A program made the translations under genes and the position numbers. A stretch of DNA of 59,039 nt from an uncultured Saprospiraceae bacterium (lineage in GTDB: Bacteria > Bacteroidota > Bacteroidia > Chitinophagales > Saprospiraceae): positions 1 to 59,039 of the forward strand of contig CALJOK010000002.1 in assembly GCA_937981555.1 (NCBI GenBank). Direction: 5' to 3'. Position 1 is the first letter of the stretch, and each line of letters begins with the position of its first letter. Below the pieces are notes generated by a model. It saw only the letters and a program-made list of their open reading frames with translations. It was not told the DNA's origin and searched no databases. Of the stretch, positions 43,335 through 54,696 are shown one piece after another.

Positions 43335-43862
43335 ATGACCAGAACAGAAAAAGGCGAGCAAATCGCTGAATTGAAGGAAAAGTTTAGTAACAGTTCATTC
43401 TTTTACTTAACTGATTCATCAACATTAACCGTTGAACAAGTCAACGAACTTCGAGGAAAACTTTATGAGCAAAATATTGAAATGAGAGTTGTGAAAAACA
43501 CTCTAGCTCAAAAAGCACTTGAAGCTGCAGATGCTGACAAAGGCTATGCAGGATTATTTGAAGCATTAAAAGGCCCAACAGCTGTACTTTTTACAGAAGT
43601 TGCTAATTCTCCTGCTAGAGTAATCGAAGAATTTAGAAAAACAGCAGAAAAACCTGTTTTAAAAGCTGCATATATTGATTCATCAATATATCTAGGCGAT
43701 GATCAACTTAAAGCTTTGGCTGCATTGAAGTCAAAAGAAGAATTAGTTGGAGAAATTATCTCATTATTACAATCTCCTGCGAAAAACGTTATCAGCGCGC
43801 TTAAATCTAGTGGTTCTACCATTTCAGGTTTGTTGAAAACATTAGAAGAAAGAGGAGAATAA
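43335..43862 (+). CDS. rplJ: 50S ribosomal protein L10
   Basis: A 175-aa protein typical of L10: N-terminal rRNA-binding domain (LKEKFSNSSFFYLTDSSTL, MRVVKNTLAQKAL, GPTAVLFTEVANSPARVI) and a C-terminal helix that carries L7/L12 dimers (PAKNVISALKSSGSTISGLL). It follows rplA by 16 bases, so the two are probably translationally linked. Confidence 0.97.
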   Translation: MTRTEKGEQIAELKEKFSNSSFFYLTDSSTLTVEQVNELRGKLYEQNIEMRVVKNTLAQKALEAADADKGYAGLFEALKGPTAVLFTEVANSPARVIEEFRKTAEKPVLKAAYIDSSIYLGDDQLKALAALKSKEELVGEIISLLQSPAKNVISALKSSGSTISGLLKTLEERGE

Positions 43863-44001
43863 AACGGTTGATGAATAATGGTTACTCTTGGGTAAAAATG
43901 CTCATCATTAAACTATTAACAATCTTCCGTTCAAAAAACACGGCTTCCAAGCTCATTCGCATATATTAAATTATTGCAAAACATTAAAAAAAAACTGTAA
44001 C

Positions 44002-44379
44002 ATGGCAGATTTAAAAGAATTCGCAGAACAACTCGTAAACCTTACTGTTAAAGAAGTAAGTGAGTTAGCAACTATATTGAAAGATGAGTACGGCATTGAG
44101 CCTGCTGCTGCAGCTGTAGCTGTTGCTGCTGGACCAGGTGCTGGTGGCGGCGGAGAAGCTGCTGCTCAAACTGAATTTGATGTAATATTAACTTCAGCAG
44201 GTGGTACTAAACTTCAAGTAGTTAAAGAAGTTAAAAACTTATTAGGTGTTGGCTTAAAAGAAGCTAAAACATTGGTAGACGGAGCTCCAGGCCCAATCAA
44301 AGAAGGTGTATCTAAGGAAGATGCTGAATCTATCAAAGCTTCTTTAGAAGCAGCTGGTGCTAGCGTTGAATTAAAATAA
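44002..44379 (+). CDS. rplL: 50S ribosomal protein L7/L12
   Basis: A 125-aa protein: N-terminal dimerisation helix ([19 protein letters not shown]), an Ala/Gly-rich hinge ([19 protein letters not shown]) and the conserved C-terminal factor-binding domain ([45 protein letters not shown]). It recruits elongation factors including the EF-Tu encoded upstream. The 139-base gap after rplJ contains no gene. Confidence 0.98.
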   Translation: MADLKEFAEQLVNLTVKEVSELATILKDEYGIEPAAAAVAVAAGPGAGGGGEAAAQTEFDVILTSAGGTKLQVVKEVKNLLGVGLKEAKTLVDGAPGPIKEGVSKEDAESIKASLEAAGASVELK

Positions 44380-44454
44380 GACGTTTATTGTATTGACCAA
44401 AATCCCTCAATGATTATTCAGAGAGACCTATTAATACATTACTAGAAAACAAGG

Positions 44455-44488
44455 AGGCTTAACCGATATTTATTTATCGGTTAAGCCT
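44455..44488 (+). terminator. Attenuator-like hairpin between rplL and rpoB
   Basis: AGGCTTAACCGATA, loop TTTATT, TATCGGTTAAGCCT is a 14-bp perfect stem within the 349-base rplL-rpoB gap. The tail (ATTGTTGCTTTTATTATTTTG) is only partly T-rich. In many bacteria a partial terminator here lowers rpoBC transcription relative to rplL, and this is the likely role. No consensus promoter was seen in the rest of the gap. Confidence 0.7.
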
Positions 44489-44728
44489 ATTGTTGCTTTT
44501 ATTATTTTGCATTTTGTTGATTCCTAATTCATATTTTTCAACTAGGCAAAATACAAAAAACAGACAAGCAAAGACGACAGTAAATTATCGAATACCGAGT
44601 ATTTATTTTATTGCTAATTACAGAAGGTAATATATAATTAATTAGCAAAAACTATGAAACAATAAAATGACATCTTCCTTTGCCTTGGAACTTTTGTTTT
44701 ATCGTTTCCAAATAACATCTCACTACAA

Positions 44729-47700
44729 ATGGCATTAAGTACGGTACTAAAGAATTCCGCAGAATACTTACGACAAAGTTTTAGTAAAATTAAACTTTCC
44801 TCAGAATATCCTGATTTACTTGAGATTCAACTTAAGTCGTTCCGAGAGTTTTTCCAATTAGAAACGACTCCCGAGAATAGAACTAATGAAGGGTTATATC
44901 GAGTTTTTCAAGAAAACTTCCCAATAACGGATGCTAGAAACATATTCGTTCTTGAGTTTTTAGATTATTTCGTAGATCCACCACGTTACGACATTCCTGA
45001 ATGTCAACAAAGAGGTTTGACTTACAGCGTTCCGTTGAAAGCAAAACTTCGTTTGTCTTGTAATGATGAGGAGCATGTTGATTTCCAAACAATTGTACAG
45101 GATGTATTTTTGGGAAATATTCCATACATGACTCCAAAAGGAACGTTTGTAATCAATGGAGCTGAAAGAGTGATCGTTTCTCAATTACACCGTTCACCAG
45201 GGGTTTTCTTTGGACAAAGCTTCCACCCGAATGGAACTAAGTTATATTCTGCTAGAATTATTCCTTTCAAGGGGGCTTGGATGGAATTTGCAACTGATAT
45301 TAATACGGTAATGTATGCATACATTGATCGTAAGAAAAAATTCCCAGTAACTACATTGTTAAGAGCAATTGGTTATGATTCAGATAAATCTATCTTGGAT
45401 TTGTTCAACCTTGCAGAAACAATTCAGGTTGATAAGAAAACGCTTAATAAAGCTATCGGTAGAAAATTAGCTGCCCGTGTCTTGAAGAAATGGACAGAGG
45501 ATTTCGTAGATGAAGATACAGGAGAGGTAGTAACTATCGAGCGAAATGATATTATCCTTGAGCGTGATATTGTTTTGGATGAAGAAAATATTGAACTCAT
45601 CATCGAAACTGGTGGTGTAGAAGATATTATTCTCCAAAGAGAAGATATTGAAGAGGATTACTCTATCATTTACAATACATTACAAAAAGATCCTTCAAGT
45701 TCTGAAATAGAAGCAGTTCAATATATCTATCGTCAATTACGTGGAACTGATCCACCAGATGAGGAGACTGCCAGAGGGATCATTGATAAATTATTTTTCT
45801 CAGATAAGCGATACAATTTAGGGGAAGTAGGTCGATACAAAATCAACCGAAAGCTTAAATTAGAAACGGATATGGACGTTTTGGTTTTGACCAAAGAAGA
45901 TATCATTTCTATCGTAACTTATTTGGTAAGTTTAATGAACCAACGTGCTGAGATCGATGATATCGATCACTTGAGTAACAGACGGGTACGTACAGTTGGT
46001 GAGCAATTATATGCTCAATTCGGAGTTGGTTTAGCTCGTATGGCTAGAACAATTCGGGAGAGAATGAACGTTCGTGACAATGAGGTATTTACACCTATTG
46101 ATTTGATTAATGCACGTACACTTTCATCCGTAATTAACTCTTTCTTTGGAACGAGTCAATTATCTCAATTCTTAGATCAAACAAATCCACTTTCTGAAAT
46201 CACGCACAAACGTCGTATCTCAGCTTTAGGACCTGGTGGTCTTTCAAGAGAGCGTGCAGGTTTCGAAGTTCGAGATGTTCACTATTCTCACTACGGTCGT
46301 CTTTGTACAATTGAAACGCCGGAGGGGCCGAATATTGGATTGATTTCTACTCTTTGTGTTCACGCAAAAGTGAATAAAATGGGATTCTTAGAAACTCCAT
46401 ACCGAAAAGTGAAAGATGGTGTAGTTGATATTAAGAAAGCACAATATCTTTCTGCAGAAGGAGAAGATTTCAAAAAAATCGCACAGGCTAATACTCCAAT
46501 TGAAGAAAAAGGAGCATTTAAAACAGATAGAATTAAATGTAGAGAACATGGTGAATTTCCAGTATTAACCCCAAATGAGGTTGAATACATGGATGTTGCT
46601 CCTAACCAAATTGTTGGGGTTTCTGCTTCATTGATTCCTTTTTTAGAGAATGATGATGCCAATCGTGCCTTGATGGGATCGAACATGCAGCGTCAAGCAG
46701 TTCCTTTGATTAAGCCAAGTTCTCCAGTTGTGGGAACAGGACTAGAAGGAAAAGTCGCGAGAGATTCTCGAATGTTGATTAATGCAGAAGGAAACGGAGT
46801 TGTTGAATATGTTGATGCTAACGAAGTAGTTATTCGATATGACCGTTCGGAGGCTGACATGATGGTTTCTTTCGAGGACAATAGAAAATCATACAAGTTG
46901 ACTAAGTTCCGAAGAACAAATCAAGGAACTTGTATCAACTTGAAACCTATTGTTAGAAAAGGAGATCGAGTAAAAGAAGGAATGATTCTTTGTGACGGTT
47001 ATGCAACTGAGAAAGGAGAATTAGCACTTGGACAAAACTTGAAAGTGGCATTTATGCCTTGGAAAGGTTACAACTTTGAGGATGCAATTGTATTGTCAGA
47101 GCGGGTAGTTCGAGAAGACATTTTTACTTCGTTACATATTGAACACTTCGAATTAGATGTACGTGATACGAAACTAGGAGAAGAAGAATTAACCAATGAT
47201 ATTCCAAACGTAAGTGAGGATGCAACTAAAGATTTGGATGAAAACGGAATTATCCGAGTAGGAGCTTGGGTAAAAGAAGGAGACATCATCATTGGTAAAA
47301 TTACTCCGAAAGGAGAATCAGATCCTACTCCAGAGGAAAAATTATTACGGGCAATCTTTGGTGATAAAGCAGGTGATGTAAAAGATGCATCATTAAAAGC
47401 GCCTCCTTCAACTAAAGGTATTATCATCAAAAAGCAATTATTTGCGCGAGCGAAAAAAGATAAAGATCAAAAGTCTAAAGAAAAAGATTTATTGACTGCT
47501 TTGGATGATCAACATGCTATTGCATTAAATGAGTTAAAAACGATTTTAGTGGATAAGTTGATGGTTTTATTGAAAGGTAAAGCATCAAAAGGTGTTAAAT
47601 CAATCTATAACGAAAACATTTTCCCAGAAGGTACTAAGTACAATAGTCGAATGTTGAAAGACATTAATTATACTACTATTGATTATAGTAACTGGACGGA

Positions 47701-48553
47701 TGATGATAAGTTAAATAAGCTTGTAGCTCGATTGTTACATAATTACACAATCAAAGTCAACGAAGAGGTTGGAAAATATAAACGTGAAAAATTCAATATT
47801 TCAATTGGTGATGAGTTACCAGCAGGTGTATTGAAATTAGCTAAAGTTTATTTGGCTAAAAAACGTAAACTGAAAGTAGGTGATAAGCTTGCGGGACGTC
47901 ACGGTAACAAAGGAATTGTATCTAGAATTGTGCGTGCAGAAGACATGCCATTCTTAGAAGATGGAACTCCTGTAGATATCGTGTTGAATCCACTTGGTGT
48001 ACCTTCTCGGATGAACCTTGGGCAGATTTTCGAAACAGTACTAGGTTGGGCTGGTGAACGATTAGGCGTAAAATACGCAACTCCAATTTTTGATGGTGCG
48101 AAAGCATCTGAGATTGCGGATAAAGTAATCGAAGCTGGTTTACCTCAGTTAGGTCAAACATACTTGTCAGATGGTGAAACGGGAGATCGTTTCCACCAGC
48201 AAGCAACAGTAGGTGTGATTTACATGTTGAAATTATCTCACATGGTTGATGACAAAATGCATGCTCGTTCAATTGGACCATACTCGTTGATTACTCAACA
48301 ACCATTAGGTGGTAAGGCACAGTTCGGGGGACAGCGTTTTGGAGAGATGGAAGTTTGGGCTTTGGAGGCATTTGGAGCAGCGAATATTCTACAAGAGTTA
48401 TTGACACTTAAGTCAGATGATATTGTAGGTAGAGCTAAAGCTTACGAAGCAATTGTCAAAGGTGACAATCTTCCAGAATCTAATATTCCTGAATCATTTA
48501 ATGTATTGATTCACGAGTTACGTGGACTAGCGCTTGATGTAAAATTTGATTAA
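44729..48553 (+). CDS. rpoB: DNA-directed RNA polymerase beta subunit
   Basis: A 1274-aa protein covering the whole beta subunit. Conserved landmarks in order: the lobe region [19 protein letters not shown], the rifampicin region [20 protein letters not shown] and [31 protein letters not shown], the catalytic region [35 protein letters not shown], and the C-terminal clamp [20 protein letters not shown]. The residues contacted by rifampicin (Q, D, H, R, S positions) look wild-type, so sensitivity is predicted. It is co-transcribed with rpoC, with an 81-base gap that contains a hairpin. Confidence 0.99.
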   Translation: MALSTVLKNSAEYLRQSFSKIKLSSEYPDLLEIQLKSFREFFQLETTPENRTNEGLYRVFQENFPITDARNIFVLEFLDYFVDPPRYDIPECQQRGLTYSVPLKAKLRLSCNDEEHVDFQTIVQDVFLGNIPYMTPKGTFVINGAERVIVSQLHRSPGVFFGQSFHPNGTKLYSARIIPFKGAWMEFATDINTVMYAYIDRKKKFPVTTLLRAIGYDSDKSILDLFNLAETIQVDKKTLNKAIGRKLAARVLKKWTEDFVDEDTGEVVTIERNDIILERDIVLDEENIELIIETGGVEDIILQREDIEEDYSIIYNTLQKDPSSSEIEAVQYIYRQLRGTDPPDEETARGIIDKLFFSDKRYNLGEVGRYKINRKLKLETDMDVLVLTKEDIISIVTYLVSLMNQRAEIDDIDHLSNRRVRTVGEQLYAQFGVGLARMARTIRERMNVRDNEVFTPIDLINARTLSSVINSFFGTSQLSQFLDQTNPLSEITHKRRISALGPGGLSRERAGFEVRDVHYSHYGRLCTIETPEGPNIGLISTLCVHAKVNKMGFLETPYRKVKDGVVDIKKAQYLSAEGEDFKKIAQANTPIEEKGAFKTDRIKCREHGEFPVLTPNEVEYMDVAPNQIVGVSASLIPFLENDDANRALMGSNMQRQAVPLIKPSSPVVGTGLEGKVARDSRMLINAEGNGVVEYVDANEVVIRYDRSEADMMVSFEDNRKSYKLTKFRRTNQGTCINLKPIVRKGDRVKEGMILCDGYATEKGELALGQNLKVAFMPWKGYNFEDAIVLSERVVREDIFTSLHIEHFELDVRDTKLGEEELTNDIPNVSEDATKDLDENGIIRVGAWVKEGDIIIGKITPKGESDPTPEEKLLRAIFGDKAGDVKDASLKAPPSTKGIIIKKQLFARAKKDKDQKSKEKDLLTALDDQHAIALNELKTILVDKLMVLLKGKASKGVKSIYNENIFPEGTKYNSRMLKDINYTTIDYSNWTDDDKLNKLVARLLHNYTIKVNEEVGKYKREKFNISIGDELPAGVLKLAKVYLAKKRKLKVGDKLAGRHGNKGIVSRIVRAEDMPFLEDGTPVDIVLNPLGVPSRMNLGQIFETVLGWAGERLGVKYATPIFDGAKASEIADKVIEAGLPQLGQTYLSDGETGDRFHQQATVGVIYMLKLSHMVDDKMHARSIGPYSLITQQPLGGKAQFGGQRFGEMEVWALEAFGAANILQELLTLKSDDIVGRAKAYEAIVKGDNLPESNIPESFNVLIHELRGLALDVKFD

Positions 48554-48568
48554 ACTTTTGTTTGAAAT

Positions 48569-48610
48569 AACTCACAAGATGACTTTTAGTCAGCTTGTGA
48601 GTTGAATTTT
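48569..48610 (+). terminator. Terminator-like hairpin between rpoB and rpoC
   Basis: AACTCACAAG pairs with CTTGTGAGTT, and TGACT/AGTCA extend the stem past an A-G mismatch around a TTT loop; the tail is TGAATTTTTTT. This is a good intrinsic terminator in form, yet it lies inside rpoBC, so it must be leaky or controlled. It could instead be an RNA-processing site. Confidence 0.7.
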
Positions 48611-48634
48611 TTTCAAACAATAAAACTATAAAGT

Positions 48635-51600
48635 ATGCCATTTAAGAAAAATCACAAGCAGCAAAAAGCTAACTTCGACAGCATCACTATTAGTTTGGCT
48701 TCTCCAGATCAAATTCTGGAACGGTCGTATGGTGAGGTGTTGAAACCTGAAACGATTAATTATCGGTCGTATAAGCCTGAAAGAGATGGTTTGTTTTGCG
48801 AACGAATTTTCGGTCCAGTAAAAGATTATGAATGCTATTGTGGAAAATATAAACGTATCCGTTACAAAGGTATCGTGTGTGATAGATGTGGTGTAGAAGT
48901 AACTGAGAAGAAAGTACGAAGAGAGCGAATGGGACATATCAAGTTGGTAGTTCCTGTTGTTCACATTTGGTTTTTCAAATCATTACCAAACAAGATTGGA
49001 TACATGTTAGGTCTTTCTTCTAAGAAGTTAGAGTCTATCATTTATTACGAACGATATGTAGTGATTCAGCCAGGTATTTTGGAAGAATCAGGTACAGCTG
49101 CTCACATGGATTTGTTGACAGAAGAAGAGTATTTGGATATTTTGGAAAACCTTCCAAAAGAAAACCAACAGTTGGAAGATGATGATCCACAAAAGTTCAT
49201 CGCTAAGATGGGAGCGGATGCAGTTCGAGATTTGTTGAACAGATTAGAGTTGGATTCATTATCATACAACTTACGTTACCAAGCGGCTAATGAAACTTCT
49301 CAACAAAGAAAATCAGAAGCCCTTAAAAGATTAAGAGTTGTTGAAGCATTTCGAGATGGACAAACACGTTGCGAAAACCGACCTGAATGGGCAGTTATTC
49401 AATATTTACCAGTTGTTCCACCTGAGTTACGTCCATTAGTTCCATTGGATGGTGGTCGTTTCGCAAGTTCGGATTTGAATGATCTATACCGAAGAGTTAT
49501 TATTAGAAATAACCGGTTGAAACGTCTTTTGGAAATCAAAGCACCAGAGGTGATTTTGAGAAACGAAAAAAGAATGTTGCAAGAGGCGGTGGATTCGTTA
49601 TTTGATAACTCAAGAAAATCTAACGCAGTAAAAGCGGAAGGTGGACGTGCGTTGAAATCATTATCTGATGTATTAAAAGGTAAGCAAGGACGTTTCCGTC
49701 AGAATCTTTTAGGAAAACGGGTGGATTACTCTGGTCGTTCAGTTATCGTGGTAGGACCTGACTTGAAATTACACGAATGTGGTATTCCAAAAGGAATGGC
49801 TGCTGAGTTGTTCAAGCCTTTTATCATTCGAAAATTAATCGAAAGAGGTATTGTAAAAACAGTAAAATCTGCTAAGAAATTAGTTGATCGTAAGGATCAA
49901 GTAATCTGGGAGATTTTGGAAAATATTCTTCGAGGACACCCAATCATGTTGAATCGGGCTCCTACGTTGCACAGACTTTCAATTCAGGCTTTCCAACCTA
50001 AATTGATTGAAGGAAAAGCAATTCAATTGCACCCACTTGTTTGTGGTGCCTTCAATGCCGATTTTGATGGTGATCAAATGGCGGTACACGTACCGTTAGG
50101 TCATGCAGCAATTTTGGAAGCACAAGTATTGATGCTTTCTGCTCACAATATGTTGAATCCACAGGATGGTTCTCCAATTACTTTGCCTTCTCAGGATATG
50201 GTATTGGGACTTTACTATTTGACAAAAGAAAGAATTGGAACAAAAGCAGTTCCTGTAAAAGGAGAAGGAAGAACTTTCTACTCAGCAGAAGAAGCAGTTA
50301 TTGCTTACAATGAAGGTGTAGTAGATTTACATTCAGCAGTTACAGTAAGAGGAAGAGTAGAAGGAGAAGATGGGAAAATGACTACTGGTCGTGTAAAAAC
50401 TACTATGGGAAGAATTCTCTTTAATCAAGCAGTTCCTGAGTCAGTTCCTTATGTAAATGAGTTGTTGACTAAGAAAAATTTGAAAAAAGTAATTCAAGGA
50501 ATTATCAACCGTACAGATTTTAATATTACGGCTACCTTCTTGGATAAAATTAAAAACTTAGGATTTAACTGGTCATTCAAAGGTGGTCTTTCGTTCAATT
50601 TAGGAGATTTGATTACTCCTACTCTGAAAGAATCTACACTTATAACTGCACAAGAAGAAGTAGATGGCGTTTGGGAAAATTACAATATGGGATTGATTAC
50701 CAACAATGAGCGGTACAATCAAATTATTGATAAATGGACTTTTGCGGATAATACAATTACTGAAAACTTGATGGTTGAGTTAGCTGAGCATAAGCAAGGT
50801 TTTAACTCGGTATACATGATGTTGCACTCAGGTGCTCGGGGATCTAAACAACAAATTAAGCAGTTGTGTGGACTTCGGGGATTGATGGCAAAACCTAGAA
50901 AATCAGGTGATACAGGTGCGGCGATTATCGAGAATCCGATTTTGGCAAACTTCGTAGATGGATTGTCAGTATTGGAATACTTTATCTCTACTCACGGTGC
51001 TCGTAAAGGTTTGGCCGATACAGCATTGAAAACTGCCGATGCGGGTTACTTGACTCGTCGTTTGGTAGATGTTTCTCAAGATGTAGTAATTAACGAAAGA
51101 GATTGTGATACTTTAAGAGGTATCGAAACGACATCGTTAAAAGATAATGAAAAAGTGATTCAAAGTTTATCAGACCGAATTAGAGGACGATATACTTTGC
51201 ATGAAATTGTTCACCCAGTTACAGATGAGGTTCTTTTGGGAGCAGGAGAATATATTGATGAAGAAATGGGTAACAGTATAGATGAAATCGGAATTGAAGC
51301 AGTTACCATTCGATCAGTATTGACTTGTGAAACTAAGCGAGGAGTATGTTTGAAATGTTATGGTAAAAACTTAGCAACTGGAAGAATCGCTGAACAAGGT
51401 GATGCAGTAGGAATTATTGCAGCACAATCAATCGGTGAGCCAGGAACACAGTTGACACTTCGTACTTTCCACGTTGGGGGTACTGCATCGGTAACAAAAA
51501 CAGAGAATCAGTTGATTGCCAAATTTGACGGTCTACTTGATTTTGATGGTATCCGAACAGTAACTTCAAAAAATGAAGAAGGTAAAAAAATAGATATTGT

Positions 51601-52951
51601 TCTTTCACGAACTGGTGAGTTAAGAATTGTTGATCCTGAGAATGTGAATAAGACTTACTCAAACTTACATATGCCGTACGGTGCTATCTTATCTGTAAAA
51701 GATAAGAAGATGGTTAAGAAAGGTGATGTAATTTGTGAGTGGGATCCATACAACGCAGTTATCGTTTCTGAATTCCCAGGTATTGCTCAATTTGATTCTG
51801 TAATCGAAGGGGAAACTTTCCGAGTAGAAAGAGATGATCAAACTGGATTTGCTGAAAAGGTAATCGTCGAATCTAAGAAGAAACGAATGATTCCAATCAT
51901 TAAGATTGTAAAACCAAATGGTGATGAGTTGCGAAGCTACAACTTGCCAGTAGGATCTTACATTTCTATTGATGAAGGTCAGGAAATCAAAGCAGGTCAG
52001 ACGATCGTGAAAATTCCACGTAACCTTGGTAAGATCCAAGATATTACGGGTGGTCTTCCACGGGTTACTGAATTGTTTGAAGCACGTAATCCTTCTAATC
52101 CAGCAGTTACTGCAGAGATTGATGGTATTACTTCTTTCGGAAAAATCAAGCGTGGTAATCGTGAGGTTATCATTACAGCTAAAGATGGTCAAATTAGAAA
52201 ATACTTAATTGGATTATCTAAGCACATCTTGGTTCAAGAAGGTGATTTCGTGAGAGCAGGAACACAACTTTCTGATGGAGCGACTTCTCCTAGAGATATA
52301 TTAAATATCAAAGGGCCATTCGCTGTTCAGTACTACTTAGTAAATGGAGTACAGGAAGTATATCGTTCTCAAGGTATTACGATTAATGATAAACACATCG
52401 AGGTGATCGTTCGCCAAATGATGCGTAGAGTTCAAATCGAAGATGCTGGAGATACAACATTCTTGGAAGGAGAAGCAGTTGAAAAATATGATTTCTTAGA
52501 GCAAAATGACTGGATTTTTGATAAAAAATTCGTGACTGAGCCAGGCGATTCTAATAAACTAAAAGCAGGTCAATTAGTAACTTTACGTCAAGTGAGAGAA
52601 GAAAATTCTTTCTTGAAACGAGAAGATAGAAAACCTGTTGAGTTTAGAGATGCCGTTCCAGCGACGTCAAGTCCATTGCTACAAGGTATTACTAAATCAT
52701 CTTTAGGAACATTCAGTTGGATTTCAGCTGCATCATTCCAGGAGACGACCAAAGTATTGAGTACAGCTGCTATCGGTGCGAAACGTGATTACTTAACAGG
52801 ATTGAAAGAGAATGTAATTGTTGGAAAACGAATCCCAGCAGGTACAGGATTACGTAAGTACGATGAATTAATAGTAACTAATAAAGCGGACTTTGATGCA
52901 TTCCGAGCAAGAGAGCAAATGCTCGAAGAAGAGGAAATGATCGAAGATTAA
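48635..52951 (+). CDS. rpoC: DNA-directed RNA polymerase beta' subunit
   Basis: A 1438-aa protein. It has the N-terminal zinc ribbon ([20 protein letters not shown]), the switch/rudder region ([20 protein letters not shown]), the catalytic magnesium loop [15 protein letters not shown] with three Asp residues, the bridge helix/trigger-loop region ([20 protein letters not shown]), the second zinc site ([17 protein letters not shown]) and the C-terminal regions [19 protein letters not shown] and [10 protein letters not shown]. It ends with an acidic tail (EEEEMIED). It is the last gene of the conserved operon and is followed by two tandem terminators. Confidence 0.99.
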   Translation: MPFKKNHKQQKANFDSITISLASPDQILERSYGEVLKPETINYRSYKPERDGLFCERIFGPVKDYECYCGKYKRIRYKGIVCDRCGVEVTEKKVRRERMGHIKLVVPVVHIWFFKSLPNKIGYMLGLSSKKLESIIYYERYVVIQPGILEESGTAAHMDLLTEEEYLDILENLPKENQQLEDDDPQKFIAKMGADAVRDLLNRLELDSLSYNLRYQAANETSQQRKSEALKRLRVVEAFRDGQTRCENRPEWAVIQYLPVVPPELRPLVPLDGGRFASSDLNDLYRRVIIRNNRLKRLLEIKAPEVILRNEKRMLQEAVDSLFDNSRKSNAVKAEGGRALKSLSDVLKGKQGRFRQNLLGKRVDYSGRSVIVVGPDLKLHECGIPKGMAAELFKPFIIRKLIERGIVKTVKSAKKLVDRKDQVIWEILENILRGHPIMLNRAPTLHRLSIQAFQPKLIEGKAIQLHPLVCGAFNADFDGDQMAVHVPLGHAAILEAQVLMLSAHNMLNPQDGSPITLPSQDMVLGLYYLTKERIGTKAVPVKGEGRTFYSAEEAVIAYNEGVVDLHSAVTVRGRVEGEDGKMTTGRVKTTMGRILFNQAVPESVPYVNELLTKKNLKKVIQGIINRTDFNITATFLDKIKNLGFNWSFKGGLSFNLGDLITPTLKESTLITAQEEVDGVWENYNMGLITNNERYNQIIDKWTFADNTITENLMVELAEHKQGFNSVYMMLHSGARGSKQQIKQLCGLRGLMAKPRKSGDTGAAIIENPILANFVDGLSVLEYFISTHGARKGLADTALKTADAGYLTRRLVDVSQDVVINERDCDTLRGIETTSLKDNEKVIQSLSDRIRGRYTLHEIVHPVTDEVLLGAGEYIDEEMGNSIDEIGIEAVTIRSVLTCETKRGVCLKCYGKNLATGRIAEQGDAVGIIAAQSIGEPGTQLTLRTFHVGGTASVTKTENQLIAKFDGLLDFDGIRTVTSKNEEGKKIDIVLSRTGELRIVDPENVNKTYSNLHMPYGAILSVKDKKMVKKGDVICEWDPYNAVIVSEFPGIAQFDSVIEGETFRVERDDQTGFAEKVIVESKKKRMIPIIKIVKPNGDELRSYNLPVGSYISIDEGQEIKAGQTIVKIPRNLGKIQDITGGLPRVTELFEARNPSNPAVTAEIDGITSFGKIKRGNREVIITAKDGQIRKYLIGLSKHILVQEGDFVRAGTQLSDGATSPRDILNIKGPFAVQYYLVNGVQEVYRSQGITINDKHIEVIVRQMMRRVQIEDAGDTTFLEGEAVEKYDFLEQNDWIFDKKFVTEPGDSNKLKAGQLVTLRQVREENSFLKREDRKPVEFRDAVPATSSPLLQGITKSSLGTFSWISAASFQETTKVLSTAAIGAKRDYLTGLKENVIVGKRIPAGTGLRKYDELIVTNKADFDAFRAREQMLEEEEMIED

Positions 52952-52973
52952 AAATCGTTTTATTCAAAATATT

Positions 52974-53010
52974 AAATCCCTAGCAAGTCATATTGCTGGG
53001 GATTTTTTTT
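52974..53010 (+). terminator. First terminator after rpoC
   Basis: AAATCCCTAGCAA, loop GTCATA, TTGCTGGGGATTTTTTTT: an 11-13 bp stem with a T-run, 23 bases after the rpoC stop. Confidence 0.93.
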
Positions 53011-53026
53011 GGAGAGAATAAAATTT

Positions 53027-53065
53027 AAAAGCCCCTAGCAAGTTAGTTTGCTAGAGGCTTTTTTG
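53027..53065. terminator. Second, bidirectional terminator after rpoC
   Basis: AAAAGCCCCTAGCAA, loop GTTAGT, TTGCTAGAGGCTTTTTT lies 17 bases after the first terminator and shares the core CCCTAGCAAGT...TTGCT with it, so the pair probably arose by duplication. It also serves the convergent gene ending at 53083. Confidence 0.9.
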
Positions 53066-53082
53066 AAATGAAGCGAGATTCA

Positions 53083-53724
53083 TTAATTATGAATACTTGC
53101 CACAACATTAGGTACTCCAATCATTCCAATAACTGATTTACTCCAAGGACTATACCCATGAGAATTTTCTAATCTCATTTGTACAAATAGCTTTACACCA
53201 TTAGGCAAGTCAGTTACTTTGATTGTACGAGAATTATTCGCACCAAACCATTGCCAATTAATTTCATCCGTAGAAATACGAACATTATAAATAGTCGCAT
53301 TCGAGTCAGCATCACATGATACCATCATCATCTGATTGATACCATTTACTGCTAATGAAATATTTTTAGGAAAACCGACTAAACCTTTAGCTTGAGGTTT
53401 GTCAACAGTTTCGAAGTTAGAGGACTTTAGAATCGCTTCATTTAATCTAGAATCATACTCAACAAAAGCAGCCAAAAGAATCGCTTCTAGATTTGCTTCA
53501 ATTCGATTCTCTTTTTTGATCGCAGAATTCACCATGTTTCGCATATTGCGAGGAGGAATAGAAGCGACAAATTTGTCAAAGGCCGTTTTAAAATTTGCCA
53601 AAGGTGCGGCAATGTTAGGAAGACCAGCGTTGTCAGTACAACCCTGAATTACGCCATTCATAAAGTCAATAAACTTTGCATCTGGGTAACCTGTGAAAGA
53701 ACGTTTTAATCTTGAAAAAGACAT
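53083..53724 (-). CDS. Helical protein with C-terminal fibronectin-III-like domain, unknown function
   Basis: A 213-aa soluble protein without signal peptide. The N-terminal ~115 residues are helical (FIDFMNGVIQGCTDNAGLP, LANFKTAFDKFVASIPP, NLEAILLAAFVEYDSRLNEA). The C-terminal ~90 residues look like a fibronectin-III domain (NQMMMVSCDADSNATIYNV, EINWQWFGA, VKLFVQMRLENSHGYSPWS). The helical part is similar in layout to the 129-aa protein at 23217. No known family is recognised, and the absence of an export signal is odd for an FnIII protein. Bidirectional terminator shared with rpoC. Confidence 0.7.
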   Translation of the reverse strand: MSFSRLKRSFTGYPDAKFIDFMNGVIQGCTDNAGLPNIAAPLANFKTAFDKFVASIPPRNMRNMVNSAIKKENRIEANLEAILLAAFVEYDSRLNEAILKSSNFETVDKPQAKGLVGFPKNISLAVNGINQMMMVSCDADSNATIYNVRISTDEINWQWFGANNSRTIKVTDLPNGVKLFVQMRLENSHGYSPWSKSVIGMIGVPNVVASIHN

Positions 53725-53993
53725 AGGTATTGGTATTTTGGATAAATAAAAACGGGGGTGTCGTATATGCTTAGTTCATAAATTATTCCAAATGTTATTT
53801 CGCTTTTAAAAATTATGCATTGTTTTAATGTCGTAAAAAGCTAAAAACGTAAGCTTGATAAGGGTTTGATAATGTTTTTCTCACTTTAAAAAATAATTAT
53901 ATATTTTTTAATCAGCATGCCTTAATTGAAAATTTGGGAGCTAACTTTTTCTTTTTTACCCAAAAAAAACTCTTTTCAAATCAAAAAATGAAA

Positions 53994-54246
53994 GGGGAGT
54001 CCTATGCCGCAAGCGGAAAGTTATGTCAACCAAAGGGAAAGTCCTATGCCGCAAGCGGAAAGTCATAGCAACCAAAGGGAAAGTATTATGACTCAAACGG
54101 AAAGTTATGTCAACCAAAGGGAAAGTTCTATGCCGCAAGCGGAAAGTTATGTCAACCAAAAGGAAAGTTCTATGCCGCAAGCGGAAAGTTATGTCAATCA
54201 AAGGGAAAGTTCTATGACCTAAACGGAAAGTTATAACACCTAAAAC
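53994..54246. repeat. Minisatellite: 12 tandem 21-bp units in alternating 42-bp pairs
   Basis: Twelve units of about 21 bases, each starting GGAAAGT, alternate between GGAAAGTTATGTCAACCAAA(G) and GGAAAGTTCTATGCCGCAAG(C), so the higher-order period is 42. Units 1, 5, 11 and 12 are the most diverged. The second type contains the palindrome CCGCAAGCGG at the junction. Because 21 is divisible by three and the units lack stops in several frames, the array is open on both strands (54004-54222 plus, 53956-54201 minus), but neither frame has a recognisable gene start or context, so I treat it as non-coding. Confidence 0.9.
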
Positions 54247-54431
54247 GGAATTAATAGAAAGTCCTTTATCAGCATGGAGGCCAACCTAATTTTCTTTTAG
54301 AAATGAGTATATTAAATAGACAAACTGAAGATGAAATGGAAGTGCTATAATATTGATTCTATGAGGTCATTGAAATAAGTCTAAATAGCAATGTCATTGA
54401 CAGAAGGAATTTAGTTTAGGCTGTAACTTAT

Positions 54432-54498
54432 AGTTACCTCCTAAATTGTTGGTATTCAATAGATTTAATTTAGGAGGTTACTCGAAGTAACCGCCTAA
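54432..54498 (+). repeat. Three-arm inverted repeat with mutually exclusive hairpins
   Basis: Arm A AGTTACCTCCTAAATT (54432-54447), arm B AATTTAGGAGGTTACT (54467-54482) and arm C AGTAACCGCCTAAA (54485-54498). B can pair with A (15 of 16 bases) or with C (13 of 14, tight CGA loop), not both. The array is about 200 bases upstream of the frameshifted metalloprotease gene. It may be a regulatory RNA switch or the debris of a small element. Confidence 0.6.
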
Positions 54499-54696
54499 AA
54501 TCGCTGAGAAGTATGATGCGAGTGTTCAACTTTTATTCTGGTGGTGGGCATGTTCAATGTCAAACACATACACATATTGTTTTAGTAAATATTAAGACGG
54601 TTGGATTATTTAACATTTGATATTGTGATTCTTGACATTTGTTTTTTAGGTTGCGGGTGATAATAATTTATTTATTTACCCTAAACCGTTTTAGTT

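Larger units (their letters stand above)
53725..54696. other. Long intergenic region rich in repeats, no credible gene
   Basis: About 970 bases with no convincing coding frame. It contains the 21-bp minisatellite at 53994-54246 and the three-arm inverted repeat at 54432-54498, described separately. ATCAGCATG occurs on both sides of the minisatellite (near 53911 and 54267). A short near-palindrome (CTAAACCGTTTTAG) lies just before the ATG at 54697. No TAnnTTTG promoter with correct spacing was found. Confidence 0.6.

Noticed and set aside
53956-54222. Overlapping repeat 'proteins' on both strands of the minisatellite
   Set aside because: A 21-bp unit without stops keeps several frames open automatically; no upstream gene signals and no similarity to a known protein.
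53994-54246. CRISPR array
   Set aside because: Units are contiguous with no unique spacers and there are no cas genes in the window.
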